From Cymbidium sinense (lineage: Eukaryota > Streptophyta > Magnoliopsida > Asparagales > Orchidaceae), in contig CM038214.1 of assembly GCA_021442155.1 (NCBI GenBank), positions 24,515,808 through 24,579,807 of the forward strand: a stretch of 64,000 bases of DNA. The letters run 5' to 3'. This document shows, piece after piece, positions 10,900 through 24,290 of the stretch (its first letter is position 1; each line of letters begins with the position of its first letter). Position numbers and translations under genes: made by a program. Below the pieces are notes generated by a model. That model had not been told where the DNA came from, did not search any database, and saw nothing but the letters and a program-made list of their open reading frames with translations.

Positions 10900-12240
10900 T
10901 GGTATTGTCTATAGTTTATATTAATATAAATCATAAAAATATTGATTTAATAAATTAGATGATGAAATTTGTTAAATTTGAAGAGGGAATTAGGTTGTAG
11001 TACCAAAGGTGTATACCACTTTTAGTCTAAAAGTAAGATTTTATGTTCAAAATAAATATTATATGTTGTAGCATATACAACATCATATATCATAATATAT
11101 TAGCTACAATTTAAATTCTTTAGTATTTTACAATCATGCATCAAGCCTACACTAGCATTATTTATAAAAATGTTGATTTAGACATTAAAATGGTGGAATT
11201 TGGACAAATTCATAATAGGTAGGGCATGGCATCATAATATATTATTTTAACTTAAATTATGTAAATGATACTACTAAAATGTATAGTTTTTTAATGTTTA
11301 GACGAATTTTATGATTTTTTTATCTTAAGAAATCCCTTGTGATGTGATATGCAATATAATATAATATAATATGTTATAGTTTATTATAATATAGGATGCC
11401 ATAACATAGTGTAGCATCATGCATTATAGCATACTATTGTGTATTACTACTTATTTTTTTAGCATAATTTAGTTAGTTATAGTATGATGTAGAAGAGTTT
11501 GTACTAGTATAATTCATAAAAATAATGCTGAGATGATGGGATTTGGCCAAAATTAAGGTAAGCTTTAGGGAACATCATTGGGGGTGTGCTATGGTGTGTC
11601 ATTTAATCAAAATAATAGAATTTTGCATCCAAAATAAATGTTCATTTTTCAACCAAAATTTATAATTTTTTTGCTTAAAGTGATTCATTTTAAGGTGTAA
11701 TGAAAGATAATATATTATATGAAAGCATATTAAAATATAATGTACAAAACAATATAACTTCACATATATATGAATGTGGTGTCTTACTAAATGTTATTGT
11801 ACATTTTAGTATGTTTTACTTTTGTTATAATACATTGGGTCAAAACTCACAAAAATGTTAATTCAAGGTTGAGATGGAAGAATTTGGCCAAATTCAGCAC
11901 ACCAAGAAGCAACACCAAAATTATGCTATTTGTACCATTTCTAATAAAAAAATAACAATTTTACATCCAAAATGAACATTATTCATATTTTTGAGAAAAT
12001 TTTGTTATTTGTTCCTTTTAAGTGATTCTAATGAGGTGTAATGTTAGACAATATATTATATTATAGCAAATTATAATATAACATCATATTTTATAATATA
12101 ATATAGTGTGTTAATTGACACTATAATATGTTTAGCATGATATTGTATAGTTAGGTGAGCTTGCACATCACAAATCATAAAATGTTGATTACAATGTTAA
12201 GATGATGTAATTTGAAGGAATACATTGTTAGGCTTTTGGT
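10900..12240. repeat. Degenerate tandem repeat, about 330 bp, five units
   Basis: A phrase of the form aaaaatgttgattt...gatgatggaatttggcc recurs at about 10935, 11166, 11518, 11851 and 12179, giving spacings of 231, 352, 333 and 328. Each unit also has an AT-rich stretch of alternating ataatata that can fold on itself (for example 11350-11400 and 12050-12110). Copy 2 has matching units at about 30505, 30736, 31103, 31449 and 31785. Noncoding. Confidence 0.7.
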
Positions 12241-12829
12241 TGAAGTATTAAAGGTGTGCATAAGAGAAGAAATAAGATTTGATGAGAATTCCATGTCAAG
12301 GACATGGAGGGAGATCTGCTAGGGGATCACACATGCATTAGACATGACATGTGAGAGGTCTATGTCGAGGTCATAGAAGAAGAAAATATGTTGGGGCTAA
12401 GGTTTGAATTTGATTTGGATCCGCTTGAGATAAGAGTCCATAATCCACCAGGGATTAAGATCGAATCAACTTTTATTTATTTTGTTTTAATTAATGTGGA
12501 GGCATATTTGCTAGAGATATGGGCTCGAGTCCATTAGGGATCAAGTATATGAACCTTCCAGTGGGAAGTAGTTCAAGCGAGATTAGATTGAGTTTGATGT
12601 CATAGATTTGTTTGGGGATGTATCGGGATAAGAGTTTGGTTGGATTTCTTTGATTTAGACTCTATTGGGGGAATTGGTTTAGTTTGGCTCCACTGGGGAG
12701 GTTGGTTTTGAATTTGATTTATTTGCTTAACTTATTTACATATGATTTAGGGCTCCACTTGGAAAAAGAGTGTGATTTAACTCCACTGGGAAAAATCAGA
12801 TTGGGTTTAATTTAATCTGAGTTAATGTA

Positions 12830-14545
12830 TGGACCATGTCAGTGTGTGATGGACCCATTGAGAAGGGGCTATATCAACTTTGAACTACCTCAAGTTTACA
12901 AATCCAAAGTCGACTATAGGGTAGAGCTAGCCAAGCTAAGGGGTTGCCTTTCTGTGCAAAGGTAAGAAGGTAGAAGCATACTTACATCTTCCAAAGTGAG
13001 GAACAACTGCTGGGGTGACCTATTAGATGCACAATAAATTGAATCTGACCTAGGGCGACTATTGAGTGAATGCTGCTCGGGACTTATTTCAACACAAAAG
13101 TAGTCAAAATTAATATTATCTTAATTTTATGTGATTTGATATGATTTGCTTGGTTTAGTTTTATTTCATATTGAGGGCATATCCACTGGGGATGTGAGCT
13201 CAGTAAAATTTAATAGATTTAAATTATGGACCATGTTGGTGTGTAATGGACCCACTAAGAAGGGGATATATTAGACTTATCCTATCTCAAATTTACAAAT
13301 CCAAAGGGATAGCCTATTGGCCATGGGGTAGAGCTAGCCAACCTAAGGGTTGCCTTTCAGTGTCCAACGGCTGTGCTAGGAAGAAGGTGTAGCAGACTTA
13401 AATCTTCTAAAGTTGGGGAAAATCATTGCCTATTGGTAGCACAACAAATTGAACCCGACTTAGGGGCGACTACTGAGTGAATGCCTCTGGGGACTTATAT
13501 CAAATCAAGAGTAGTCAGGTGATTCTTATAGCAAGTTTTGTTGACACTGTTGTAAAGATAGGATACCTGCTAGGGAAAAGGTACCACTAGGAGTGTCCTT
13601 CTAATCATAAGTGAATATATATATTTTATTTATATATTTTTGTGGACCCGGTTAAGAAGGGGCTATGTCAGCTTTAACCTATCTCAGATTTACTAGACCA
13701 AGGGAGAATCTGCACATTCATAGGACCGATTCTCCAACCACAAGAGTGGTTATTAGAAAAGGGGAATTGTCCAATGCGATAGCAACCCAAGTAGTGTCTA
13801 AATATGGTCACAAAGGATGTAATCCAAATATAGTGCTCACAGGGGAGGTGCTACTAGGGGCATTATCGTGAGCCATGAAAAAGAAAGCCTATAAGTGTAC
13901 AGTGGCCAACTCTAGGAAAAAGCATAGAAAACTTACATCTTTCATAAGTGGTGTATCCTAAGGTGTGAGAACCAACCAACCTATGGTGTATCTATCATCA
14001 TGAGTGGTGTATCCATTAGCATAGTGAGAACCAACCAAGGTGCCCATCTGTGCAATGATCAACCTTAAAAGAAAGCATGTACCTTACAACTTTCTAAGAA
14101 AAACTGATCATTGGGATAGTCTATCATCAGTGGGACAGATGCTATCTGACCTAGAGCGACTACTAAGCAGGGAGCCCCGAGGAAGGACTAGACCCAGAAT
14201 TGAAGCAGTCAAGAGAGAAGGAGCTGCTAGGGGACTTATCCAAAACCTCAAATATACTCACCCCAATCAGTACACGAAGGATAATACAAGAAGAAAGCAT
14301 AGCAAACTCCCACCCTCTTAAATGAAGTAAACATGAGGTAGCTTACCGGTCATAAAGTAAGGCCTACCAAACTAACAAGGCTCTCATTGGTGTGCAGTGG
14401 CCAAGTAAGGAAGGAAAACATAGCAGACTTACATCCTCCAAAGTAAGAAGACCACTGGATAACAAACTAGTAAGGTAGCACGTCAGACTTACCTAGAGCA
14501 GCTACTGAGTGAGTACTGCTGGGGGAGTTATCTCAACTCAGAGTA
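12830..14545. repeat. Tandem repeat, about 397 bp, three to four units
   Basis: The phrase tggaccc...gagaaggggctat recurs at 12850, 13247 and 13643 (spacings 397 and 396). The paired phrase gacctaggg-gcgactactgagtgaatg recurs at about 13055, 13452, 14150 and 14497. The block at 30247-34306 carries the same units at somewhat longer spacing. Tat/Ogre elements are known to carry tandem repeats near their 3' ends, which fits a position just downstream of pol on the minus strand. Confidence 0.7.
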
Positions 14546-14552
14546 GCCCAGC

Positions 14553-17500
14553 ATCTCTCCTCCAAACCTTCGAGCTCTTCTAACCGCAACTTGGAGTTCT
14601 GCTCTATTATGATCTTGCTACCCACAACTATCCTTAGTGATGAGAGTTGAACTTATAATGGTAGAACGGCTTTAGACCCATACATTAAGGAGAAAAAAGT
14701 AGACTGAGTTGGAGTTCTATATGTGGTGCGGTAGGCCCATAAGGCTTCAACTAACTGCTCATGCCCCTATCGCTTGTTGTTGTCAAGTATCTTCTTTAGT
14801 ATTTAGATGAGGGTTTTCTTGAAGGCTTTTGCTAAGCCATTTTCCCTTTGGTAGTTGATAGTATAATATCTCCAATCTATGCTATGTCTATGGGCAAAGT
14901 TGTTGATCTTGGTGCTCTTGAATGCAATACCATTATAAGATATAATTCATCAAGGCACTCTGAACTTTTATACAATATAGTTCCTGAAAACTTGGAGCAC
15001 ATGTGAGTGTGACCGAGGAATCCTTTGTCCATTTGAAAAGTAGTCAAAGCGCTAAGATGCCCTTGGAAGAAGGAGGATCAATCAGACCCACTATATTAGT
15101 AACCCAACACTCGAATGGCCATGAGGCCAATGTAGGATATAGAATGTTGGGTGGTTGGTGTAGGACCACACCATATATTTGACATTGGTGGCATCACCTA
15201 GTCGTATCCATGAAATCTTTGTTCATCGATGGCCAGTAGTATCCTAGTCTTCTCATCTTGGCTTTAATCCTCAGACCGGATTGGTTGGCTCCACAAAATT
15301 TTGAGTGTACCTCGGTCATGATCTTACGGGAATTATGATTTGTCTAAATAATGTAACCATATATGAATGAAAGACCAATGGTATAAGACACCATCCACAG
15401 GACATAGGAAAGTGCTCTTTGCTTCATCTACTAAGCTTGGGACTTTTCTTAAGGTAGTTTGCCTTTATTTAGGTAATCTATGAATGGTTGCATCCAGTCT
15501 AACTCCCCGTCCTTCTTGGAAATGGCAACCTCCCCTTGAAGACAGGCCTTTTTGATGAGTTCAATATAAATATGGAATAAGACTTGTCTATTTTGGACTT
15601 TTATTGAGATGGACTCATCCTCCAGACATGCCAACTCCTTGGTAAACTTGGCTAAAGCATATGCTATGGCATTCTCTCCTTAAGGAATCTTATAAATGGT
15701 AACCTCTGGGATTTGGGCTAATAACTCTATGGTGAACTTGTGGTAGAGATGGAGCTTGGGCTTTATAACCTTATAGGACTCAATGATATGGTTAATAACT
15801 AGCTGAGAATACCCAAAGATGTTGATGTTCTAGATGCTTAGAGTAACGGCTAACTCTAGACTGGCAGTCAGAGCCTCAGATTTGGCTTCATTATTGGTGC
15901 AAGGATTGGACAGATGATATGAGAATCTCATCATATTGTGGTCCAGAGTTAAGAGAACTATTCCTACCCCTGCCTTGGAATAGTAGATTGTGATTCTTCT
16001 CCTCTTTGAGAGGAAGCCGCACCATAGAAGTACATCTCCCAATGAATGCTAGTATCCCCTAAGTTCATGATTTATTCATCGAGGAGATCATCACTAAGCA
16101 GAGAGTCAACAGGAAGTGGGCATGCCGCTAAGAAATCCCCTAGCCTTTATCCTTTCTCCGCACAGAGGGGTACGAAGGTAGTGTCAAATTATGAGAGGAT
16201 CATGGACCTCATGCCAACTTTGATAGCATGTGTCATGAGATACTATAGTGGATTGATCCTATAGGTTAAGTTCACCTTATGGGGAAGCATGTAGTGCTAT
16301 AGCTTTTGGGATGTAAAGATTAAAGCTAAGCAATACTTCTTAATGGGTGGATAATTAAAGCACCAAGGGATTAGATGATGGCTGAGGAAGTAGAGTGAAT
16401 TTACTTTCTCTTCATCATTAGCTTGGACAAATAAAGCACCAAGGGAGTCATCTAATGCAGGTAAAGTATGAGTGGCTTGGCCAGGATAGGGGTTACTAGA
16501 ACATATGGTATCATCAGGTAATGCTTGATGTCTTTGAAGGTGTGCTCACACTTCTCATCCCACTTGAACTTCATGTCCTTTTTGATAAGTGCTAAGAATG
16601 ATAGACATCTTCCTGATAGGTTGGATATAAAGCATCTTAGATATACCAACCACCCTTAGAATGATCTGAATTGAGTTAAACTTTTAGGTGGTGGCATTTC
16701 GAATACTACCTTGATCTTCTTCGGATCAATTTTGATTCTGTGGTGTCAGACAACAAACCCAAGGAATTTCTCTGAAGCTACTTTGAATGCACACTCCAGG
16801 GGATTCATTTTGAGGTTAAATTATCTTAACTATTTGAAAACTACTATCAAGTCAAAGAGATGGTCTTCCTTTTCTATACTTTTGACCACGAGATCATCAA
16901 CATAGCACTCAACTTGATAATGAATGAGTTCATCAAAGATTTGAGTCATAGCTCACTGGAATGTAGCACCATCATTTTTAAGGCTGAAAGGCATGACCTT
17001 ATAGCAATAGATTTTGATCGGGGTTCTAAAAGTATTGTTTCCTTCATCTTCAGGGTCCATCTTTATTTGGTTATATCTAAATGAGCCATCCATGAAAGAG
17101 AAGACTTCATGAGATGAGGCAATGTCCACCATCAACTTTGGGATTGGTAGTGGAAATTTGTTTTTTGGACATGCCTTAATTAAATCCTTAAAAGCAATGC
17201 ATTCTTAATTGGGACAATGCTGGCTAACCAGGTAGGGCCTTATTTAAATCTCTAAAATTGATGCATATGTGAATTTGGCGATTCTTTTTCTTAACAAGGA
17301 TGACACTAGCTAACCAAGTAGGGTATTTTTCCTTCCGGATGATGCCATCATCGATCAATTTCTTGACTTTAGAAATGATATGTTGTTCTTTGTCTAATCA
17401 CATGCATCCAGAAGCTTGCTTAATAGGTTTAGCAGTAGGCTCTATTGCTAGTTTATGGACCGCTATGTTAGGAGCCAATCCAGGCATCTCTTCCTTACTC

Positions 17501-18360
17501 AATGCAAAGTTTTACTTAAACTAAATTAATAGCCTAAGTCATTTGTTTACATTTCATTCAACAAAGAACTGATGAATGTCAAGCATGGATCTTCCTCTAT
17601 TCCTAAGTTGATTTCCTTGAGCTCATCAATGGTTGACTTGATCTCTTCTTTGAACTCTGGTGGTGCACCCTTAACTTCAAAATCACCTAGATCATCTGAA
17701 GTTATTAAGCATAACTCCTCATATAATTTAATTTGATTTGAAAAGAACTTATCAAATTCCAAATGATTGGTGATGAGCAAACAATAATCATCATTGACGA
17801 CCCACGACCTCCTAGTCCCAATCTTGATTGAGAGCTTTTGCATTTGTTCTTCCATATTCTTTCAAAGTAGTCTAATTTTATGCTTTGACCAAGTATGTGG
17901 ATTAAACCCTTTCTTTGCAAAATTATGAACACAAGGCAAGTACCAAAAAAAGGCAATTCTATTAAATCTTTATATGAATCATCCCCAAGTTCTACATCAA
18001 CTTCTTGACTTGAGGATGATGCTCCCAGAAAGAACCTCTGAGTCTTCACACCTGTGGATGACTTAGGGGATTTTTTAACTACCAAACCCTTAGCATTTTG
18101 TGAGGAAAGTAGGGTTAGAGCTAAGGTTCCCAACCGATGCCTAACTATTTCAGATATAGACTTGGATACACTTATGCTTTGCTTTGGAGCCCGGTCTTCA
18201 TCGCTATCTGGCTCAAGTGTCACCTCCAAAGGAATCTACTACTAAGAAGAGCTTGTTGGTGTGCTAACCATTTAAAACTCATCCTATGAACTAGATTCTA
18301 TGTCTATATGGATAGCAAGTGTACTCCTGGTAGCTGGGACATATTTTGTATTGGGTGGCC
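14553..18360 (-). pseudogene. Ty3/gypsy (Tat-type) pol remnant, copy 1: pre-RT to integrase
   Basis: Read on the minus strand from 18240 down. The linker before RT includes PPEFKEEIKSTIDELKEINLG (17547-17855). RT has SSHEVFSFMDGSFRYNQIKM and YCYKVMPFSLKNDGATFQ (16953-17135) and an intact YVDD box at 16893-16904. RNase H1 connection is RCFISNLSGR...KFKWDEKCEHTFKDIKHYL (16452-16649). A second RNase H has PCTNNEAKSEALTASLELAV (15830-16042) and NAIAYALAKF, whose last acidic residue has become Tyr (15659-15661). The integrase zinc finger is at about 15150-15300 (YYWPSM, CHQCQIYG). In the integrase core a catalytic Asp is Tyr (14935-14937, ISYNG) and the Glu is Lys (14827-14829). Stops and frameshifts are frequent. 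The dual RNase H points to the Tat/Ogre lineage. The protease and pol C-terminus are missing by deletion at 18360 and 14553. Dead element. Confidence 0.9.
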
Positions 18361-18776
18361 AATAAGAAGGTTTTCCACCCATGGACATAGCCAAATCTTA
18401 ATCCAAATCAAGTCAAACTCAATTGATTTTCTCACAAATCAATAATATTTTCAATCATCTTCACAAATTTAAATGAAATATACATTTAAATCATCAAAAC
18501 TAAATCAAACCAAATCAAAATCCAAACCTAAGCCACATGACTCAAATCCATGGACTTAGCCAAATTCTTTCATTCCAAAACCCAAATTCAATTGATTTTC
18601 TCATGAATAAGTCATAGCTTCAATCATATTCACAAATATAAATAAAATTTACAAACATTAAGCAAAACCAAAATCAACCTAAGTCAAACCCAACTTAACT
18701 TGAAATGTTCAAATGAACCAAAACTCATTTGAACCCAAGCAAATTGCAATTGAATTTATATATCAATCCCAAATCC

Positions 18777-19064
18777 ATATATAAACTCAACTAAATCAAA
18801 CTCAACCCAAAATCAAGCCAACTAAACCCAATTGGTTCACTTGACCCAAAGTGGCCAATTCGACCTATTTGAGCCAAGTTTTAATCCTACCCAAATTGGA
18901 TTGAAGCCAATCAAAACCTTATATAAACTCAGCTAAATCAAACTCAACCCAAAATCAAGCAAACTAAACCCAATTGGTTCACTTGACCCAAAGTGGCCAA
19001 TTCGACCTATTTGAGCCAAGTTTTAATCCTACCCAAATTATATTGAACCAAGCCCATCAAAACC
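18777..19064. repeat. 144-bp tandem duplication within the block
   Basis: Two units, 18777-18920 and 18921-19064, are nearly identical (both begin atataaactca and end caaaacct). Copy 2 of the block has a single unit at about 55840-55975, so the duplication arose after the two blocks separated. Confidence 0.85.
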
Positions 19065-22000
19065 TCCCATCATGAGTATTGATCACCCTAGGTTGATCAA
19101 TTATCATAAATTGGGTCAAACTAAGCCAACTTGGTCATTTGACCAAGTCAATGCCTTAACCTATATGAACCTAAACTAGCCAAATTTCAACCTAAGCCAA
19201 ATCCCTTGAAATTAATGATTCATACCAAATCAAAATCAATATTTGATTATGACTTGACCTTTAATTGAGTCAAACCAAACCCAATTGGACCTTTTGACCC
19301 AAGTTGACCCAAATTGACCTAAAGACCAAATTGGGTCAAATCAAAATATAAACCAAATTGATTGCAACCAATGGCTCAAGTTCATTCCAAATTGATTGTT
19401 GAACTTGACCAAAGCCATGATTGGACCCAATTCAACCCAATTGACCTATTTAGCCTAAACTAACCTAAAGGTTAAAGTTGGCCTAAATCAAAACCAAATT
19501 AATTGAAACCAAAGCCTACAATCATCTTCAATTGGTCAACTAAACCCAAACCAACACCCAACCCAAGATAATTTGGCCAATTTGGTCAAATTGGTCAACT
19601 TAACCCATTTGACCCAAATGAATTCAAATGAGCCAAAATCAAATCTAAGCCAAACTAAACCAAACTAATTGAACCATAACATCCCAAATGATCATATGAA
19701 CTTGACCCAACCCTTGGTTTGACCCAAGTTGACCAATTGGTCAACTTGACCCAACCTAACCCAATTTGACCTAAATGAGTCAAATTGAGCCAAACCTAAC
19801 CAAATCAACTCCAATTGACTTGAAATTTGGGCTAACCCACTTTTGGCTCATTTCAAATCCCAAATCAAATCCAATGTAAAATGATCATTCTACTCTTAGG
19901 TCAAGGGCATCACATGAGACAAATCACCCATGTAAGTGGTCATTTCCATTCCTTGGCCACTTGGTACTCTCCCAATGGTCCACCTAAGCACTTAGGACAC
20001 TGCCCAACCTAACCCATGGGGTGGTTAGGTCAGCCATGACCAATGGGAGGTGAAATCACCTCACCCTCCCCATTGGAGCATTTGAAACCCATCAAAAACC
20101 CATGATTCCTCCTTGGCAACCACCTCCACACCTTCAATCAACCAAGCACCCACCTCCTCCTCGCCACACCATGACTCCGAGATGGTTGGATGACCTCTAG
20201 AAGCTAAACCCTCTAATGTCGATCAAGATGGAGGGGGGTATACACCCCCTCATTTTCACTCAAACACACACCAAAATCATTCATCATAGCCCTAGCTACC
20301 TAAGATGACTAGCCTAAGCTCCCAAGCTCATTCCTTGATCAAAAATGCCATTCCCGCCATCTCAAACATGACACTCCCATTTACCTAACTTCCTATTTCT
20401 CCATTAAACTCAAATTAACTTTGCTTGCACCTTCCTATGCCTCTTGAGCAAGAACGAATCATCTCCCAAGCTTCCCGAGCACCTGGAGGTGGGACTTCAA
20501 TCAAAGTCGAGCTCTAAATCATCAGTTCATGGCCTTCCGAATGAACATCATGGAATTGATCCAATTACTTTTCAACATAGCTTCATCTCTACTAGATGAA
20601 TCTTCCTTTATTGTTCGAGCCACTTGAGCTCCAGTGATGTAAGCTTCCAAAACCTCCTTAGAAAAAAATTGGTTGGAGGTTCTTGAAGAAAACATGCATC
20701 TAATGTGATCTTGAGCATTTCATCCCCTCCGATCGATGTTGTGAAGGTGTGGGATCCTTTTGGAGTTAATCCGGTCTGCAAGCTCGAAAGTGAGAAATGG
20801 CGAATGGACTACATTCTCCTCACTCATGATGTTAGATCATACCGTCCATTCTACATGATCAAATGGATGGTCATGATTAGATCAAGATCGATCTAATTTA
20901 TTCCTATTAAGTGTGGATTAATAGCCATCTGATCTTGATCGGGATGAGGATGAAAGCACCGCCATGACGTAGTAGGTCGGATAAGTTTTAAGTAGCCAAT
21001 CCCGTGGTGTAATGTGGAAAGTGCACCACGTGACACCAATAGGATTAGGCTTTAATTAGGCTTAATTAATCATTTTAATGGCTAAAAATCATAAAAAATC
21101 ATACAGAAATTAAAAAAATGCAAATAAATACTCATTTTAAAGGTATTTCAAAGGAGAATTAATTAAATATGATCTTAACTAATTTTGAATAGTAATTAAG
21201 GTTTAATTAATGTTTAATTATAAAATTTATTAGCTTAATTACTCTTTAATTACTTGAGTAATTAATTCTTAATTTTGTGGGTTAATTTAATGGGATGACC
21301 TCTACCTCCCATGATTTTCTTGGGATTTATTGCTCACTAATTAGGAAAATTGACTAATTAAACCTTAACTACTCTTTTAAGTTAATGAATGATTAATTAA
21401 ACCCATGAACAGTAATAAATTGGATAATTATGTTTTTAATCATTGTTCAACAAGAAGTGAACTAAGGAATAAGGTTGGGACCCCTTTCCTAAGTTCATTT
21501 CATTTTTTAAAATTAATTAAGATTTAACTAATTAATTAAATCACTTAATCAAATCAAAATCATAATCACATCGACTTAATTAATTAAATCATGTAGTAGA
21601 TCTTTAGGTGTTTAATAACCGAAGGAGTTTAATGAAATTATGGTTAGTCCACATGTGTGGAAAACCATAAGCATAATTAATTAAGTCCTTTAATCGATTA
21701 ACTATTAATCATTGCATTAGGCCCCTTTTATTTCCTAGGATCATTGCAAGTTTATTTTCCATACATATCATGTTGGCTTGTAATTATTTAGTTAATTACT
21801 TTAAAGGTGACATAGGTAAGGGTAATTAATTCATCTAACTAAGAGTTCAACTTAATTAACCCATAAAATCAAAATTACATTTTCTTAAATTAAATCAAAT
21901 CACTAATGTGGGAATGGGTTTAAAATAACAAGTGATGATTTCTCTCCTCTTTAAATCAAACCAAATGCATAACTTAATTAATAAAGAAGCTTTGGTTTGC

Positions 22001-22386
22001 TTTAAATAATCTTATTTGATTTGAATGTCCTTAAGAACTAGTTTGGTTGAATGAATCACATGCTTATGTTTGATTGTCCTCTTTCCAATCATGTTAAATT
22101 TAGTATGTCATTTGAATTCATCCATCCATCTTTTCAAAATCAAGTAAAATAAAATATATTTCCTTTATGTAAGCTTGCATGTGTTGATTTAATTTAATAT
22201 ATGTGTGGCTATTATTACTATTAAATCCAAATATATTTTATAAAAGCTTATAAATGAATAATAATATGTGTTATGATGCTAGTTATAAATACATAAGAAA
22301 TGCATGTTCTTATAGCTTAAGTGTATGAATGTTGAGTTCTCTTTCCTCTATTCATGTGTTGATTTATATAAGCTTATCCCAGAACT

Positions 22387-22940
22387 CGAGGCTTTAGCTA
22401 GCCCCAAGGAGGTCATTTGATTACCTCACTTCTTGGTTTAATAATGGCACATACCCATTTGATTTCATTCGTATGTATTTCAACATTAGAATTTGGATAG
22501 AGCTTTAATTCATATATATAAATGATTTAATCAAACAAAATATACAATCTTTGCATGATTTTCTTTCCCTTATTTATGTATACATCCATGTGTGTCAAAG
22601 AAAAGCAAGTATATAGTCTAGACATCTTGGGAATACGAGGCTTTAGTTAGCCCCAAGGAGGTCATTTGATTACCTCACTTCCCTAGTTTAACATTGACAT
22701 GTACTTGCCTATATCTTTGTACATGTATATGTATATGTGATTAGTAAATGAAAATCCCATTTTACATTATAATTGCATGCATTCATAATTGACTAAGTGG
22801 TTGAATTAATTAGCCATATGATTTGGAGCCTACTTCCTATGTTCATGTATAAGAATTTACATATGTTTGAATGCAAATGTCTCGAGAATAAGAGGCTTTA
22901 GCTAGCTCCAAGGAGGTCATTTGATTACCTTACTTCCCTG
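22387..22940. repeat. Spaced repeat of a cgaggctttag motif (three copies)
   Basis: A motif of about 50 bp (cgaggctttagctagcccc then aaggaggtcatttgattacc) occurs at 22387, 22636 and 22891, about 250 bp apart. It contains the small inverted repeat GAGGT...ACCTC around catttgatt. Copy 2 has the same three at about 59296, 59545 and 59818. Function unknown. The conservation of the core above its AT-rich surroundings is notable. Confidence 0.7.
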
Positions 22941-23740
22941 ATTTAACAATGGCACATGCCTATTTAATTTCATTCTTATGTCCTTTTTGTATAAGAATTT
23001 GGATAAAGTTTTAAATTAATATGTTTAAATAATTCAATCAATTAAAATATAAATTCTAAACATACACATGCATTCATCATTTAAGTGTGCTAAAATATGT
23101 TACATGTATAGATACACTTAGGATTAAATCATATGCATATTACATGTGATGGAAAGGAATGATTTAATATGTGTCATGTGGTAGTAATTCAATTAAATTA
23201 ATCTTAAGATGCCTTTTATTTTGAATAGGATTATTTTAAGTGAACCTAAACTTAGGATTAATTAAATAATTTAATAAGCCATTCATTAAAGAGAACTAAA
23301 TCAAATTAATATACTTTAGAAAGTGACTTAATGTAGGGATGAAAGAGGGCAATCCTTTTTTCCTCTCTTTATAACACTTAGTTGCTAAGTGTAATTAAAT
23401 GAAACAAAAGAAAACATAAATTAAAATTCTAAAATCAATTAAACTACTTCAAGTGAAATCAACCTTTCATGTTAAATTCAATCCTTCAACACTTAGAAAA
23501 TACAACACTAATGCCTAGTAAGACTTACCACACAAGCCTTAATACACACATTAGAATTAAGCCACCACTTCTAGCTTTAAGTTAGGATGGTGTATGATGT
23601 GATGTATGTTTTATTTTATGATGTGTTATTTTAGATTGGATGTTAGGGTGTATGCTTCATAGACTAGATGATAGATCAATATTAGCCTAATCATGTATTT
23701 TGTTGGGGATTATGCTTAAGGGATTCTTAAAAATAAATGT

Positions 23741-24290
23741 GAATGTTGTTTTTGTAGGTTGCTTAAATCCTTAAGCATAATCAAAGTTAGGACAGGTGGG
23801 GTTAGTTGAATAATTTATTCTCTCTTGGGGAGGTAAACCCTTATGTCCAACTATCGCTTAGATCTAGGTCATGCTTTAGTGTGTACTAAAGCTCCCTAGA
23901 TTTAGGATCCGAGGTGGCTATTTCCTTTGGGCTATGAGCATAAATCCTCACCTCTTAGGAATCCCCACAACATTATGCTGGTGGATTATAAGCCTTAGTA
24001 ATCTAATTAAATTTCAGCTCAAAACATGTAATTTAAAGAGGCGGTTGTGTTATCCCTAGGAGTAAGTCTTCATCAAATGTAACTCCTAAGATGTCTTTCA
24101 ACCGCATGCCTCATTTAATAGTGGTCAACGAGCTAAGCATATCTCTAGATCAAGTAAGGCCTTGATTAGATATTCCCTTATCTCTTTGGATAAGATAAGG
24201 GCATCATATATGCTTAACTTAGCTAGAAACTTTTTAAGGTGAGCTAGGATATTGTAATCAACTCTGGCTTGGTCCCCACAAGCATATCCA
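23741..24290. other. Unique noncoding stretch right of the block
   Basis: Copy 1 and copy 2 of the 5.4-kb block diverge after ttaaaaataaa (about 23738 and 60658). This stretch has no match elsewhere in the window and no supported reading frame. It lies on the gag side of the broken element. Confidence 0.4.

Larger units (their letters stand above)
10658..14552 (-). mobile_element. LTR-like block of a Tat-type element, copy 1 (3' LTR)
   Basis: This block matches 30247-34212 along its whole length, in the same orientation. In the complete copy the block starts TGAATAAA and ends TTTACA at 34306, followed by cctacccc. On the minus strand that is a purine-rich tract, then TGTAAAG at one end and TTCA at the other: the TG...CA ends and polypurine tract of an LTR. 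The adjoining pol is on the minus strand and ends beside it, so this would be the 3' LTR. Copy 1 has lost its pol-proximal end; the pol sequence resumes at about 14553 within the integrase. Inside are two tandem-repeat families (10900-12240 and 12830-14540). Small open frames at 13665-13871 and 14040-14321 are not conserved as proteins between the copies. Alternative: 3' UTR plus a shorter LTR. Confidence 0.6.
18361..23740. mobile_element. 5.4-kb noncoding block between gag and pol, copy 1
   Basis: Matches about 55433-60658 in the same orientation. No coding frame is supported in it. The left third is rich in ttgaccca/ccaaattg-type motifs (18700-19850). The middle (19900-21050) is more GC-rich. 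The right part is AT-rich and carries three spaced copies of a cgaggctttagctagcccc motif. It sits between Tat gag (right) and pol (left) on the minus strand, where none is expected, so it is probably a nested insertion such as a large solo LTR, or a long noncoding spacer of this element. I cannot find convincing TG...CA ends. At 18360 a deletion of about 1 kb relative to copy 2 joins it directly to the pre-RT region. Confidence 0.6.

Noticed and set aside
13665..14321. Plus-strand frames of 68 and 93 codons in the LTR-like block
   Set aside because: In the second block (33340-33564) the matching frame is only partly kept, with no recognisable domain and lying across a tandem repeat. The second frame is not open in copy 2.
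17705..18229. Minus-strand frame of 174 codons as a separate protein
   Set aside because: It is the frame-shifted pre-RT linker of the gypsy pol. Its start has no independent support, and its last third is out of register with the 17547-17855 frame.
20705..20896. Plus-strand frame of 63 codons in the 5.4-kb block
   Set aside because: Not conserved in the second copy (about 57650-57840), where indels break it. No domain.
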